51,403 nt of DNA from Deltaproteobacteria bacterium. Its GTDB lineage: Bacteria; Desulfobacterota; Deferrisomatia; Deferrisomatales; JACRMM01. The position numbers and the translations under genes were made by a program. Location of the stretch: positions 1-51,403 of the forward strand of contig JACRMM010000019.1 in the NCBI GenBank assembly GCA_016214985.1. Reading direction: 5' to 3'. How positions within the stretch are numbered: the first letter of the stretch is position 1; the number at the start of each line of letters is the position of its first letter. Shown piece after piece: positions 1 through 7,062 of this stretch. The notes beneath the pieces are model-generated. The model was given only the letters and a program-made list of their open reading frames with translations. It did not search any database and was not told the DNA's origin.

Positions 1-294
1 GAGGGGGAGCTGCGGCGGGTGGTCGGGACGCTCTTCGTGCCGCGGTGGTTCGAGCGCCAGGAGCGCGACCGGCTGACGGTGAGCGAGTGGCTGGTGAAGC
101 CGGGGGAGGCGGTGACGAAGGGGCAGACGCTCGCAGTGGTGGCCACGCGGCAAAGCGAGTGGACCGTGACGGCGCCGGCGAAGGGGGTCTTCGTGCGGGA
201 GGTCAAGCACGAGGGTGACCGGGCGGAGCTCGGGGAGACGATCGGCTACGTGGAGATCGACCCGGAGGTCTGGAAGGCGCAGTACGGGAAGTGA
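1..294 (+). CDS. C-terminal part of a lipoyl/biotinyl-like domain protein (5' end outside window)
   Basis: The reading frame is open from base 1, so this is the end of a longer gene; a GTG at 19 is inside the domain and is not a convincing start. The 97 visible residues form one lipoyl/biotinyl-like fold: a GEAVTKGQTL stretch, a hairpin turn at residues 48-52 and a TAPAKGV stretch. The position where a modified lysine normally sits (xTDKx) holds Gln51, so covalent lipoylation or biotinylation is unlikely. The same domain, very similar throughout, ends the protein at 581-2329, so the two genes are paralogues. The exported character of this copy is inferred from that paralogue. Function unknown. 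Confidence 0.7.
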   Translation, partial: EGELRRVVGTLFVPRWFERQERDRLTVSEWLVKPGEAVTKGQTLAVVATRQSEWTVTAPAKGVFVREVKHEGDRAELGETIGYVEIDPEVWKAQYGK

Positions 295-330
295 AGAGCG
301 TTCCGAGTGCTACGTGAAACCCGGCACGTG

Positions 331-351
331 GAACCTAGAACCTGGAACCTG
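331..351 (+). repeat. three 7-bp tandem units (gaacctR)
   Basis: GAACCTA, GAACCTG and GAACCTG stand head to tail just upstream of the ribosome binding site of the short peptide gene. A similar short tandem repeat lies before nuoE. No function is evident. Confidence 0.6.
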
Positions 352-366
352 AAAAGAGGTGACACC

Positions 367-429
367 ATGAAGAAGGGCCCGTACCTGAAACCCAAGGTCG
401 TCGGGACGTCGAGCGTTCACCCCTGCTGA
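367..429 (+). CDS. 20-residue peptide, possible modified-peptide (RiPP-like) precursor
   Basis: An ATG preceded by a clear ribosome binding site (AGAGGTG, 4-6 nt upstream) opens a 20-codon frame: MKKGPYLKPKVVGTSSVHPC, ending in TGA. A strong hairpin terminator follows 25 bp later, so this is the last unit of the upstream transcript. The Lys/Pro-rich start and the terminal His-Pro-Cys recall very short precursors of radical-SAM-modified peptides such as the geopeptide type known from Geobacter relatives. That comparison is from memory and is inference. No maturase is in the window; if there is one it should lie upstream of base 1. A chance ORF is possible, but RBS, position and terminator argue for a real gene. 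Confidence 0.5.
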   Translation: MKKGPYLKPKVVGTSSVHPC

Positions 430-454
430 GGGGAGGGCGACCGCGACCATTGAG

Positions 455-476
455 AGGGCCGGCGAAAGCCGGCCCT
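455..476 (+). terminator. intrinsic hairpin after the peptide gene
   Basis: A perfect 9-bp stem (AGGGCCGGC / GCCGGCCCT) closes a GAAA tetraloop and is followed by a T-containing tract (TCGTCTT). It separates the upstream unit from the paralogue starting at 581. Confidence 0.7.
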
Positions 477-580
477 TCGTCTTGGTACGGCGGCCGGGTT
501 CTCGGAAACGGAGCGTAACCGCGGGGCCGGCCGCCCGTACTGGGATCGTGCGCAGTGCGTCGGCGAGGGAGCGGGCAGCG

Positions 581-2329
581 ATGGTGAGACGAGGACATCG
601 GGGGCGGCGGGCGGGGAAGCTCTGCCTGCTCGGTGCCGTGCTGATGCTGGGGATGTGTGTGGCCGGCGTGGGCCGGGGCGAGGTTCGGTCGTCGGCCGGT
701 GACCGGCTGACGGCCACGGCCGGCACGGGCGAGGTCGTCGTGACGTGGAACCGCCCCGCGGCGCGGGACGTGCTCCACTTCCTCGTGTACCGAGGGGACG
801 GCCGCGACCCGGACCTCGGGGGCGAGCCGTTCGAGATGGTCAAGGGCGTGCGCTTCGTCGACACGAAGGTCCTGCCCGGAATCGAGTATCGCTACGCGGT
901 GATTCCGGTGGAGCGAAGTGGAGCGAGGGCGCCGGCCACTGTTGTGACGAGCGCTCGGGTGGCGTCCCCGGTGGGCCCCCGGATCACGGCCGTGTCGGCG
1001 GAACCCTCCGAGCGAGCTCTTCGGCCCGGCGACCGGGTTACGATCACGATCACGGGAGCGAGCGGATGCCGGGCCACCGCCGACCTGGGCAGCCTGGTCG
1101 TCGGACTGCCCTTGAAGGAGACGGGACGAACCGGACGCTACGTCGGCGTGTACTCGGTCCGCGCGAAAGACCTGGGTGCCCGGTCCCTCTCTCACCGACT
1201 GGTCGCGCGCCTGAGCGACGCCAACGGCTCTTCGGAGCTCGGAGGTCCGGAGCTCCGGACCCTGGCGCGGAGCGAGACGCGCGACGGGACTCCCCCGGTG
1301 GTCGCCCGGGCGAGCCACGACGCCTGGAAGGTCGCCGGCTTCAGCGGGAGACTGGTCGCCGGAGACGTGCTGACGGTGACGGCCGAAGGGGAGCCGCGGG
1401 CCACCGCGCGCTTCGAGGTCGTGGGCGTCACCGGTCCTCTCCCGATGCAGGAGCCCCGGCCCGGGACCTTCGCGGGGTCCTACACGGTCCGCTGGGGCGA
1501 CGGCGGCCGCGAGGCCCGCGTCCTGGTGCGCCTCTCCGACGACAGTGGAAACGAAACCGTGGTCCAGGCCGGGCGCCCCGTGGCGCTCGACACACGGGTG
1601 CGCCTGACGGTGAGCGCCCGCGAGCCTACCCTCCCAGCCGACGGGCGGTCCGAGACCCGCGTCGTGGCCCACGCCGCCAATGCCAACGGCGACGAGGTCT
1701 CGGGCCACGAGATCGAGCTGTCCCTGGCGCCTCGGGGCGAGCTTGCGAGCTCCGACCGGGAATCGGTCGGGAGACCCGAGCAGGGCGAGCTGTCCATGCG
1801 GTGGGGCGGAGTGACCGATGCCTTCGGCGATGCGGTCGGCCGGTTCACGGCGGGTCGGGTCCCGGGTGACTTCCTGGTCCTGGCCAAGGACCTGACGACC
1901 GGCGACGTGGGGATCGGCTGGGTGGCGACCGGCGAGCGCGCGGAAGCGGCGGCGCGGGCGGCGCGGGTGAGCCGCCGGGCACCGTCCCTTTCCCGGGCCG
2001 CGGTCCCGGCGTCCGAGGTCGCAACGCCCCCCGGACCGGGGGAGGTCCAGAGCGCCCTGGGCACCTTCTTCGTGCCGCGACTCTACGAGCGCCAGGAGAG
2101 GGACCGGGTGCGGATCTCGCAGTGGCTCGCCGAGCCCGGGGCAACGGTGGAGAAAGGGCAGGCGCTCGTGGCCCTGGAGACACCGCGCGGAACCTTCAAA
2201 ATCGCGGCGCCCGCCCGAGGGGTTCTCCAGCGACGCGCCCGGGCAGAGCGCGATCGGGTGGAACTCGGCGAGGTGCTCGGCCGCGTCGAGATCGACCCGG
2301 AGGCCTGGAAGACCGACTTCGCGAAGTAG
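581..2329 (+). CDS. exported multidomain protein: FnIII-like, Ig-like and C-terminal lipoyl-like domains
   Basis: The frame is open further upstream, but the ATG at 581 has a GAGGGAG ribosome site and begins a good signal peptide (basic MVRRGHRGRRAGK, then a hydrophobic run). After it come a fibronectin type III-like domain (about 45-125, with the VTWNRP...FLVYRGDG pattern), two related Ig-like repeats containing P-G-x-(F/Y)-x-G-x-Y (about 128-235 and 265-345), a Big_1/invasin-like segment (about 350-430), a low-complexity linker and a lipoyl/biotinyl-like domain (about 491-582). The last is a close copy of the domain at 1-294. The acceptor-lysine position is Arg536, so the domain probably is not lipoylated. 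It is likely periplasmic or surface exposed. I do not recognise a characterised family; the role is unknown. Confidence 0.75.
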   Translation: MVRRGHRGRRAGKLCLLGAVLMLGMCVAGVGRGEVRSSAGDRLTATAGTGEVVVTWNRPAARDVLHFLVYRGDGRDPDLGGEPFEMVKGVRFVDTKVLPGIEYRYAVIPVERSGARAPATVVTSARVASPVGPRITAVSAEPSERALRPGDRVTITITGASGCRATADLGSLVVGLPLKETGRTGRYVGVYSVRAKDLGARSLSHRLVARLSDANGSSELGGPELRTLARSETRDGTPPVVARASHDAWKVAGFSGRLVAGDVLTVTAEGEPRATARFEVVGVTGPLPMQEPRPGTFAGSYTVRWGDGGREARVLVRLSDDSGNETVVQAGRPVALDTRVRLTVSAREPTLPADGRSETRVVAHAANANGDEVSGHEIELSLAPRGELASSDRESVGRPEQGELSMRWGGVTDAFGDAVGRFTAGRVPGDFLVLAKDLTTGDVGIGWVATGERAEAAARAARVSRRAPSLSRAAVPASEVATPPGPGEVQSALGTFFVPRLYERQERDRVRISQWLAEPGATVEKGQALVALETPRGTFKIAAPARGVLQRRARAERDRVELGEVLGRVEIDPEAWKTDFAK

Positions 2330-2349
2330 CGCCGGGGGGGGTGCCGCGA

Positions 2350-2379
2350 GGCGGTCCCCGATCCGACGTCCGGACCGCC
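2350..2379 (+). terminator. possible terminator hairpin
   Basis: GGCGGTCC and GGACCGCC form an 8-bp stem around a 14-nt loop just after the stop of the preceding gene. It is followed by a run of C rather than T, so termination is uncertain. Confidence 0.35.
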
Positions 2380-2386
2380 CCCCCCA

Positions 2387-2416
2387 TTGAAACGCCGGTC
2401 GCCGGCCTGTTATAAG
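2387..2416 (+). promoter_or_regulatory. sigma-70 type promoter, TTGAAA-18-TATAAG
   Basis: TTGAAA at 2387-2392 and TATAAG at 2411-2416 are separated by 18 bp in otherwise G+C-rich DNA. It would drive the beta-helix gene through a leader of roughly 280 nt. Confidence 0.5.
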
Positions 2417-2701
2417 TTGCCCATGGCCTTCGGTCACCCCGACGAATGAAACGGGAGCGGTCGGATGCCCCAGGGCGGAACGGGGCACGGTCTTGGCAGG
2501 TTGCTTGCGACGGCGCAGCGGCGATGGCCCCTTCGTTCGGCCGAGAGATGCCCCAGACGCCCAGGGATCGTCCCGTGCAGCGTCGGGGCGTCCGGCCGCT
2601 CTTGGAGCACGGGAGTTTCGTTATAGCGAGGTGTCGGTTGCGCCGGCGCGTCGCCCGTGCGACCGGTCCCCCTCCACGAGCCGGAAGGCACGGACATTCC
2701 T
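2417..2701 (+). other. about 285-bp leader without a recognised gene
   Basis: Between the promoter and the beta-helix gene I see only G+C-rich shadow frames. A 70-codon frame at 2493-2705 ends on the start codon of the next gene, but it is Arg/Pro/Ser-rich and looks non-coding. I could not match the leader to a riboswitch class that I know. Confidence 0.4.
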
Positions 2702-4924
2702 TTGAAAACGCTCCTCGCCGCCCTTCTCCCCCTGCTCCTGCTTTCCCCTCCGTCGTTCGCCGGCGCGCCCACGATCCTCTCGGGAAATACCGTCTGGAGA
2801 GGGGCGGTCGAGGTGTCGGGGGAGACCGTCGTGGCGGCCGGCGCGACGCTGCTCGTGCTCCCGGGCGCGAAGATTCGCTTCGCCGGGGCCGGAGCCGACG
2901 GTGCTCTCGGGGCTCGCCTCGTCGTCCACGGTGCGCTGGTGGCCCAGGGCACCGCGGAGGAGCCGATCCTGTTCACCTCTTCGTCCGCGGCCCCGCACGC
3001 GGGTGACTGGGGTGGAGTCTCCTTCGACGGCTCCGATGGCCGGGTCAGCCGCCTGAGTCATTGTCAGGTGGAGTACGCGTCGACCGCCGTGACCGGTCGG
3101 GAAGCGGCGGTAGCCCTCGAGGAGTGCTCGCTGACGCGGAGCGGCATCGGGTTTGCCAGCGTGCAGGGGATGACCGGGGAGGTGATCACGTGCGAGGTCC
3201 GGGACAACGACGTCGGCCTGGTGTTCGACCAGAGTGCCGGGGTCACGGTGGAGGGGTGCCGGATCGAGGGAAACGCGCGGGCCGGGATCTCCTGCACGAA
3301 CCGCAGCTCGCCGCGGATCGCCGACTGCCTCATCGCGGGCAACGGGAAGGACGGCGTCGCCTGCGTGCAGGGCTCGTCTCCCAGGATCGAGTACAGTGAG
3401 ATCTCCGGCCACGAGCGGGGAGTGTACGCGGAGGGGGCCTCTCGCCCGACGCTGGTGCGCAACACGATCCGCGGCAACGCAACCGGCATCTGGGCCGAGG
3501 GGCTCGCCGCTCCCACGGTCGACGGCAACGCGGTCTCGGGCAACCGGGTCGGAATCTACTGCGCCGGCGCCGCGTACCCGCAGATCCTCGGCAACGACCT
3601 CTCCGGCAACGAAACGTTCGGACTGGTGGCCGGCGACCCTCCGTCCACCGGGATCGGGGCGCTCCCGGGGTCTCCGGAGCAGGGTCAGCCGCCGTCCGGA
3701 CCTGGCGCGGGACTCGGTCCGGGCCGGATCGACGCTCGGGGAAACTGGTGGGGTGCCGAGGTCGTGGCCCAGATGAAGGCGGTGGGTCCGGAGGGAAACG
3801 TCCGGGTGATCGAGGATGCCCGCGACAAGCCCGAGGCGGGGTACACGGTGGTCTTCGCTCCGTGGCAGGAGACGCCGCCTCCACCGGCCGGACGCCGGAA
3901 CGAGGCTTCCTCCGGGGTGAAAGGGAAAGTGTTCCTGGACGGGAAGCCGGTGGCCGGCGCTCGCGTGCACGCGTACGGGGACGCCCGTGCGAACTTCATG
4001 GGCGAGGGGGTCGCCTACTCGTCGCCCACCGGGGCCGACGGGGTCTTCTCCCTTCGGCTTCCACCGGGCCGCTACTTTCTCGTGGGAAAGCGCTCCGGGG
4101 CGCCCTTCCCTGGGGAAGAACCGGGCGCCGGAGAGCTCTTCGGCTTCTTCGGGGGGAACCCGGTGACCGTGTCGCCGGCGACGCTCACCGGCGCCTACGT
4201 CCAGCTCGTGCGCCGCATTCCCCCCAAGGTTCTCGCCGGGAACGGTCGATCGGCGGTGCTGGAGGGCGTGGCGGTGGGGCCCGACGGCCCACAGCCGGAT
4301 GTCTGGCTCTCCCTCTACGCCGACGCCGCGACCGATTTTCACGGGCCGGCCCTCTCGGGAGCGGACGGATCGGTGCCAGGCGGCACCGGCGCGGACGGGA
4401 CGTTTTCGGTGGAGGTGCCGCTGGGGACCTATTACGTCCTGGCAACCAGGCGCCAGGACGGGGGCCGCATGGGACCGCTGCTCGCCGGGGACCGGTACGC
4501 GTACTTCGACGGGAATCCGGTCGCGGTGGCCCCGGGGCAGCGTGTCGCCGTGACGCTCCAACTCGTGGAGAAGCTGCGGGAGAACGATGCGGGCCGGAGC
4601 GGGTCGAGCGGGGCGGCGGGCATTCGCGGCGTCCTGAGGGACCCCGAGGGGAAGCCGGTTTCCGGGGTCTTCGCCTTTGCCACGACCGACCCGAACGTGA
4701 TCGGGCGGATGCCCCCCTTCCGGTCCCAGCGCTCGGGGGCCGACGGGGCCTACTTCATCGATCTGCCCGCAGGCGGAACCTACTACGTCGGTGCCCGCAG
4801 CGGCTACGGGGGCCCCCCGCGGCCGGGGGAGTGGCAGGGGATGTACGGTGACCGCCAACCGGTGACCGTCGACGTGGGACGGGTGGTCGAGGGCATCGAT
4901 ATCACGGTCCGGCCCGCACAATAG
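2702..4924 (+). CDS. secreted right-handed beta-helix protein with three carboxypeptidase-regulatory-like domains
   Basis: The chosen TTG start (preceded by GGAAGG) gives a textbook signal peptide, KTLLAALLPLLLLSPPSFAG; a GTG at 2657 would add 15 unlikely residues. Residues about 30-350 consist of repeated NosD/pectate-lyase-type beta-helix coils, with recurring patterns such as EGNARAGIS, GNGKDGVA, GNATGIW and GNRVGIY. Three similar beta-sandwich units follow, from about 405, 518 and 639, each with G-x-V-x-x-x-x-G-K-P-V-x-x-(A/V)-x-x-x-A and G-x-(Y/F)-x-(L/V)-x-L-P-x-G-x-Y-(F/Y)-(L/V), typical of CarboxypepD_reg-like/transthyretin-like folds. It is probably an extracellular carbohydrate-binding or structural protein; no catalytic residues can be assigned. 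It converges on the DedA-PAP2 gene. Confidence 0.8.
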   Translation: MKTLLAALLPLLLLSPPSFAGAPTILSGNTVWRGAVEVSGETVVAAGATLLVLPGAKIRFAGAGADGALGARLVVHGALVAQGTAEEPILFTSSSAAPHAGDWGGVSFDGSDGRVSRLSHCQVEYASTAVTGREAAVALEECSLTRSGIGFASVQGMTGEVITCEVRDNDVGLVFDQSAGVTVEGCRIEGNARAGISCTNRSSPRIADCLIAGNGKDGVACVQGSSPRIEYSEISGHERGVYAEGASRPTLVRNTIRGNATGIWAEGLAAPTVDGNAVSGNRVGIYCAGAAYPQILGNDLSGNETFGLVAGDPPSTGIGALPGSPEQGQPPSGPGAGLGPGRIDARGNWWGAEVVAQMKAVGPEGNVRVIEDARDKPEAGYTVVFAPWQETPPPPAGRRNEASSGVKGKVFLDGKPVAGARVHAYGDARANFMGEGVAYSSPTGADGVFSLRLPPGRYFLVGKRSGAPFPGEEPGAGELFGFFGGNPVTVSPATLTGAYVQLVRRIPPKVLAGNGRSAVLEGVAVGPDGPQPDVWLSLYADAATDFHGPALSGADGSVPGGTGADGTFSVEVPLGTYYVLATRRQDGGRMGPLLAGDRYAYFDGNPVAVAPGQRVAVTLQLVEKLRENDAGRSGSSGAAGIRGVLRDPEGKPVSGVFAFATTDPNVIGRMPPFRSQRSGADGAYFIDLPAGGTYYVGARSGYGGPPRPGEWQGMYGDRQPVTVDVGRVVEGIDITVRPAQ

Positions 4925-4938
4925 GTGCCGCAGTTCCC

Positions 4939-6975
4939 TCACGGGATCCCCTGCGCGGTCCGTGGTTTCGCGACGAGCACGGCCGGCCCCGTCTGACCCT
5001 CCAGCGGCCGAAAGCGTCCGCTCGCTTCGAGGGCCGTCTGAAGGGGCGCGTCGGGAATCTCGATCCCCGGGCCGACCGAAGGCAGGGGAATCCCCAGGAA
5101 CCGCTGCATGGGCGGTTCGAAGCGGACCCACGCGATCCACAGGTCACCGACTCCCTGGACTTCGGCGCCGGACCGCCACAGCCGGGCGACCCACCGACCG
5201 GCGCCCGCTGAGTGGACTAGGGCGAGCTCCTGGGGATGGGAGTTCCAGAAGAAGGGGTAGGGCGGAGCGAGGGGGTCCGGCTCCCCCCGGAAGGCGCGGA
5301 GCAGGCGCAGGAGGATGGCCCCCCCGGCACGCAGGGGCTCCGGCTCGCGCCACGCGCCGGCTTCCGCGGCGGCGAGCACGGCTCCTTCGGAACCCGCGAG
5401 CGCGAGGTGCGGGGTGCCCTTCGGCTCGCCGAGCAGCGTCTCGATGGGGTGCTTGGCCAGGGCCAGGACCTCCCCGCTCACAGCCTCCAGCGGGAGCAGC
5501 CGTCCCGGGCTGGTCTCCGGGGCGCGGGAGAGGTCGACCGGCAGCCGGCGGGTGGCGACGACGCTCCAGGCGGTCAGGAGCGCGCCGGCGACCGCCACCA
5601 CCGCGAGCCATTGCCGGCGGCGGGCCGGGGCGAGGGCGCCGGACGCGAAACGGCGGTGGGCCTCGGCCGCGGTCACGAGGGCTGTCAGCCAGATCCCCCC
5701 CAGCGCGTAGCCGCCCAGCACGTCGCTCAGCCAGTGTGCCCCCAGGTAGATCCGGCTCAGCCCCACGGCCAGCACGAGGACGCCGCTCGCGGCGTAGAGC
5801 CGTCCCCGCGCCGGGGCGGAGGCGACGTCGCGGCCCGCCAGGTAGGCGAGCATGCCGTACAGAGCGAGCGAAGAGAAGGAGTGGTTGCTGGGGAACGCGC
5901 CGCCGACTTCGGCGACCAGCGGCAGCAAGGGTGCCGGGCGGGGCCTCCCGAGGCTCTGCTTGAGGACCCAGACCAGAGCTTCTCCGGTGCCGAAGCCCAC
6001 GGCGAGGAGCAGTGACTCGAACCGCCGACCCACGGCGGCCAGCGCGCCGGCGGCGACCGCCGCGGCGGAGGCGAGGACGGGGCCGCTCGCGAGGTAGGTC
6101 AGCCCGAGGAACAAGCGATCGCCCGCCGGGCTTCGCAGTGCCTGGAAGAGGTGGAAGACCCGCTGGTCCACCTGGACCAGCGGGTCGCGGAACAGCAGGT
6201 CCTCGACCACGCCGAAGAAGAGCCACGCGAAGCCCGTGCACGCCAGTGCGCCGACGGACAGCAGCAGGCCGGTGGCGTGATCCGGTGAGAGGCGGCGGCG
6301 CACCCAGGGGGCGAGGGGCGGGGCGTCGGAGCCGAGGGCGGCACGGCGCGCTTGGCTCGACTCGAGGAAGGCAAGGGCGGGCCGCGTGGCCGAGGGGAGC
6401 AGCCGGAGCCCCAGCTCCAGAGTGCCCACGGCGACGCGAAGCGCCAGGTACAGCAGGGCGACGACGAGGGCGACGAAGACGCTGCCGCGGCCCAGGCGCA
6501 TCTCGACCACCGACCAACCCCCGGAGAGCAGCGCCCCGGCGGCCGTGAGCCCGTATCCCCAGGCGACGCCGCCGAGGACCGAGGCGATCCAGAAGGGACG
6601 GGGCGGCAGCCCGCCCGCGCCGGCGGCGAACGCGACGAAGGCGCGGACCGGTCCGAAGAAGTGACCCCAGAAGATGCCCCAGGCCCCGTAGCGCTCCAGC
6701 AGGTGGCGGGCACGGTCCAGGGCACCTCGCGACCGTGCTCCCCAGCGGGCTGCGCGGCGTCCCCCGAGACGCCCGACGTGGTAGCTCAGCCCGAACCCGA
6801 CGACGGCCCCGAGGCTCGCGCCCGCCCCGATCCAGGCAAGGCTGCCCTGGCCGCGGGCCGCCAGCACCGATGCTCCCAGCAGGACCCCGACTCCCGGGAC
6901 GAGCAGGCCGACGAAAGCCGTGGACTCGCCCAGGGCCGCGACCAGGACGAGGCCGTAGAGGGCGAGCTCCTGCAC
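4939..6975 (-). CDS. DedA/VTT - PAP2 phosphatase - LssY_C fusion membrane protein
   Basis: A GTG start preceded by GGGAGGGG gives 678 residues. Residues about 10-165 are a DedA (SNARE-associated/VTT) domain with the GPVRAFVAFAAG motif. Residues about 230-450 are a membrane PAP2 phosphatase with all three motifs: KQSLGRPRP near 335, PSNHS near 360 and SRIYLGAHWLSD near 406 (catalytic His residues present). The C-terminal region (about 480-660) resembles the LssY C-terminal domain and contains PFFWNSHPQ. This architecture is known in bacteria and is expected to dephosphorylate lipid phosphates such as undecaprenyl pyrophosphate or phosphatidic acid in the inner membrane. The substrate here is not determined. 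Confidence 0.85.
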   Translation of the reverse strand: MQELALYGLVLVAALGESTAFVGLLVPGVGVLLGASVLAARGQGSLAWIGAGASLGAVVGFGLSYHVGRLGGRRAARWGARSRGALDRARHLLERYGAWGIFWGHFFGPVRAFVAFAAGAGGLPPRPFWIASVLGGVAWGYGLTAAGALLSGGWSVVEMRLGRGSVFVALVVALLYLALRVAVGTLELGLRLLPSATRPALAFLESSQARRAALGSDAPPLAPWVRRRLSPDHATGLLLSVGALACTGFAWLFFGVVEDLLFRDPLVQVDQRVFHLFQALRSPAGDRLFLGLTYLASGPVLASAAAVAAGALAAVGRRFESLLLAVGFGTGEALVWVLKQSLGRPRPAPLLPLVAEVGGAFPSNHSFSSLALYGMLAYLAGRDVASAPARGRLYAASGVLVLAVGLSRIYLGAHWLSDVLGGYALGGIWLTALVTAAEAHRRFASGALAPARRRQWLAVVAVAGALLTAWSVVATRRLPVDLSRAPETSPGRLLPLEAVSGEVLALAKHPIETLLGEPKGTPHLALAGSEGAVLAAAEAGAWREPEPLRAGGAILLRLLRAFRGEPDPLAPPYPFFWNSHPQELALVHSAGAGRWVARLWRSGAEVQGVGDLWIAWVRFEPPMQRFLGIPLPSVGPGIEIPDAPLQTALEASGRFRPLEGQTGPAVLVAKPRTAQGIP

Positions 6976-7062
6976 GGTACCGACCCCTCCCTTCGTCTGG
7001 CGGGCACGACGGTCAACCCGCGATGCGCGGTTCGTTCCGGAGATCGCGTTGGTACGCCGGGC

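Noticed and set aside
331..351. CRISPR-like direct repeats (also 25009-25036)
   Set aside because: Units are 7-8 bp and contiguous with no spacers; simple tandem repeats. No cas genes are present.
427..450. UGA of the short peptide read as selenocysteine, extending the peptide
   Set aside because: Only seven non-distinctive codons would be added (to the next TGA), and the hairpin that follows looks like a terminator, not a SECIS element placed right behind the UGA.
335..2488. 717-codon open frame on the minus strand
   Set aside because: It lies wholly antisense to the exported FnIII/lipoyl-like protein, is Arg/Pro/His-rich and has no ribosome site. Long antisense frames are expected at this G+C content.
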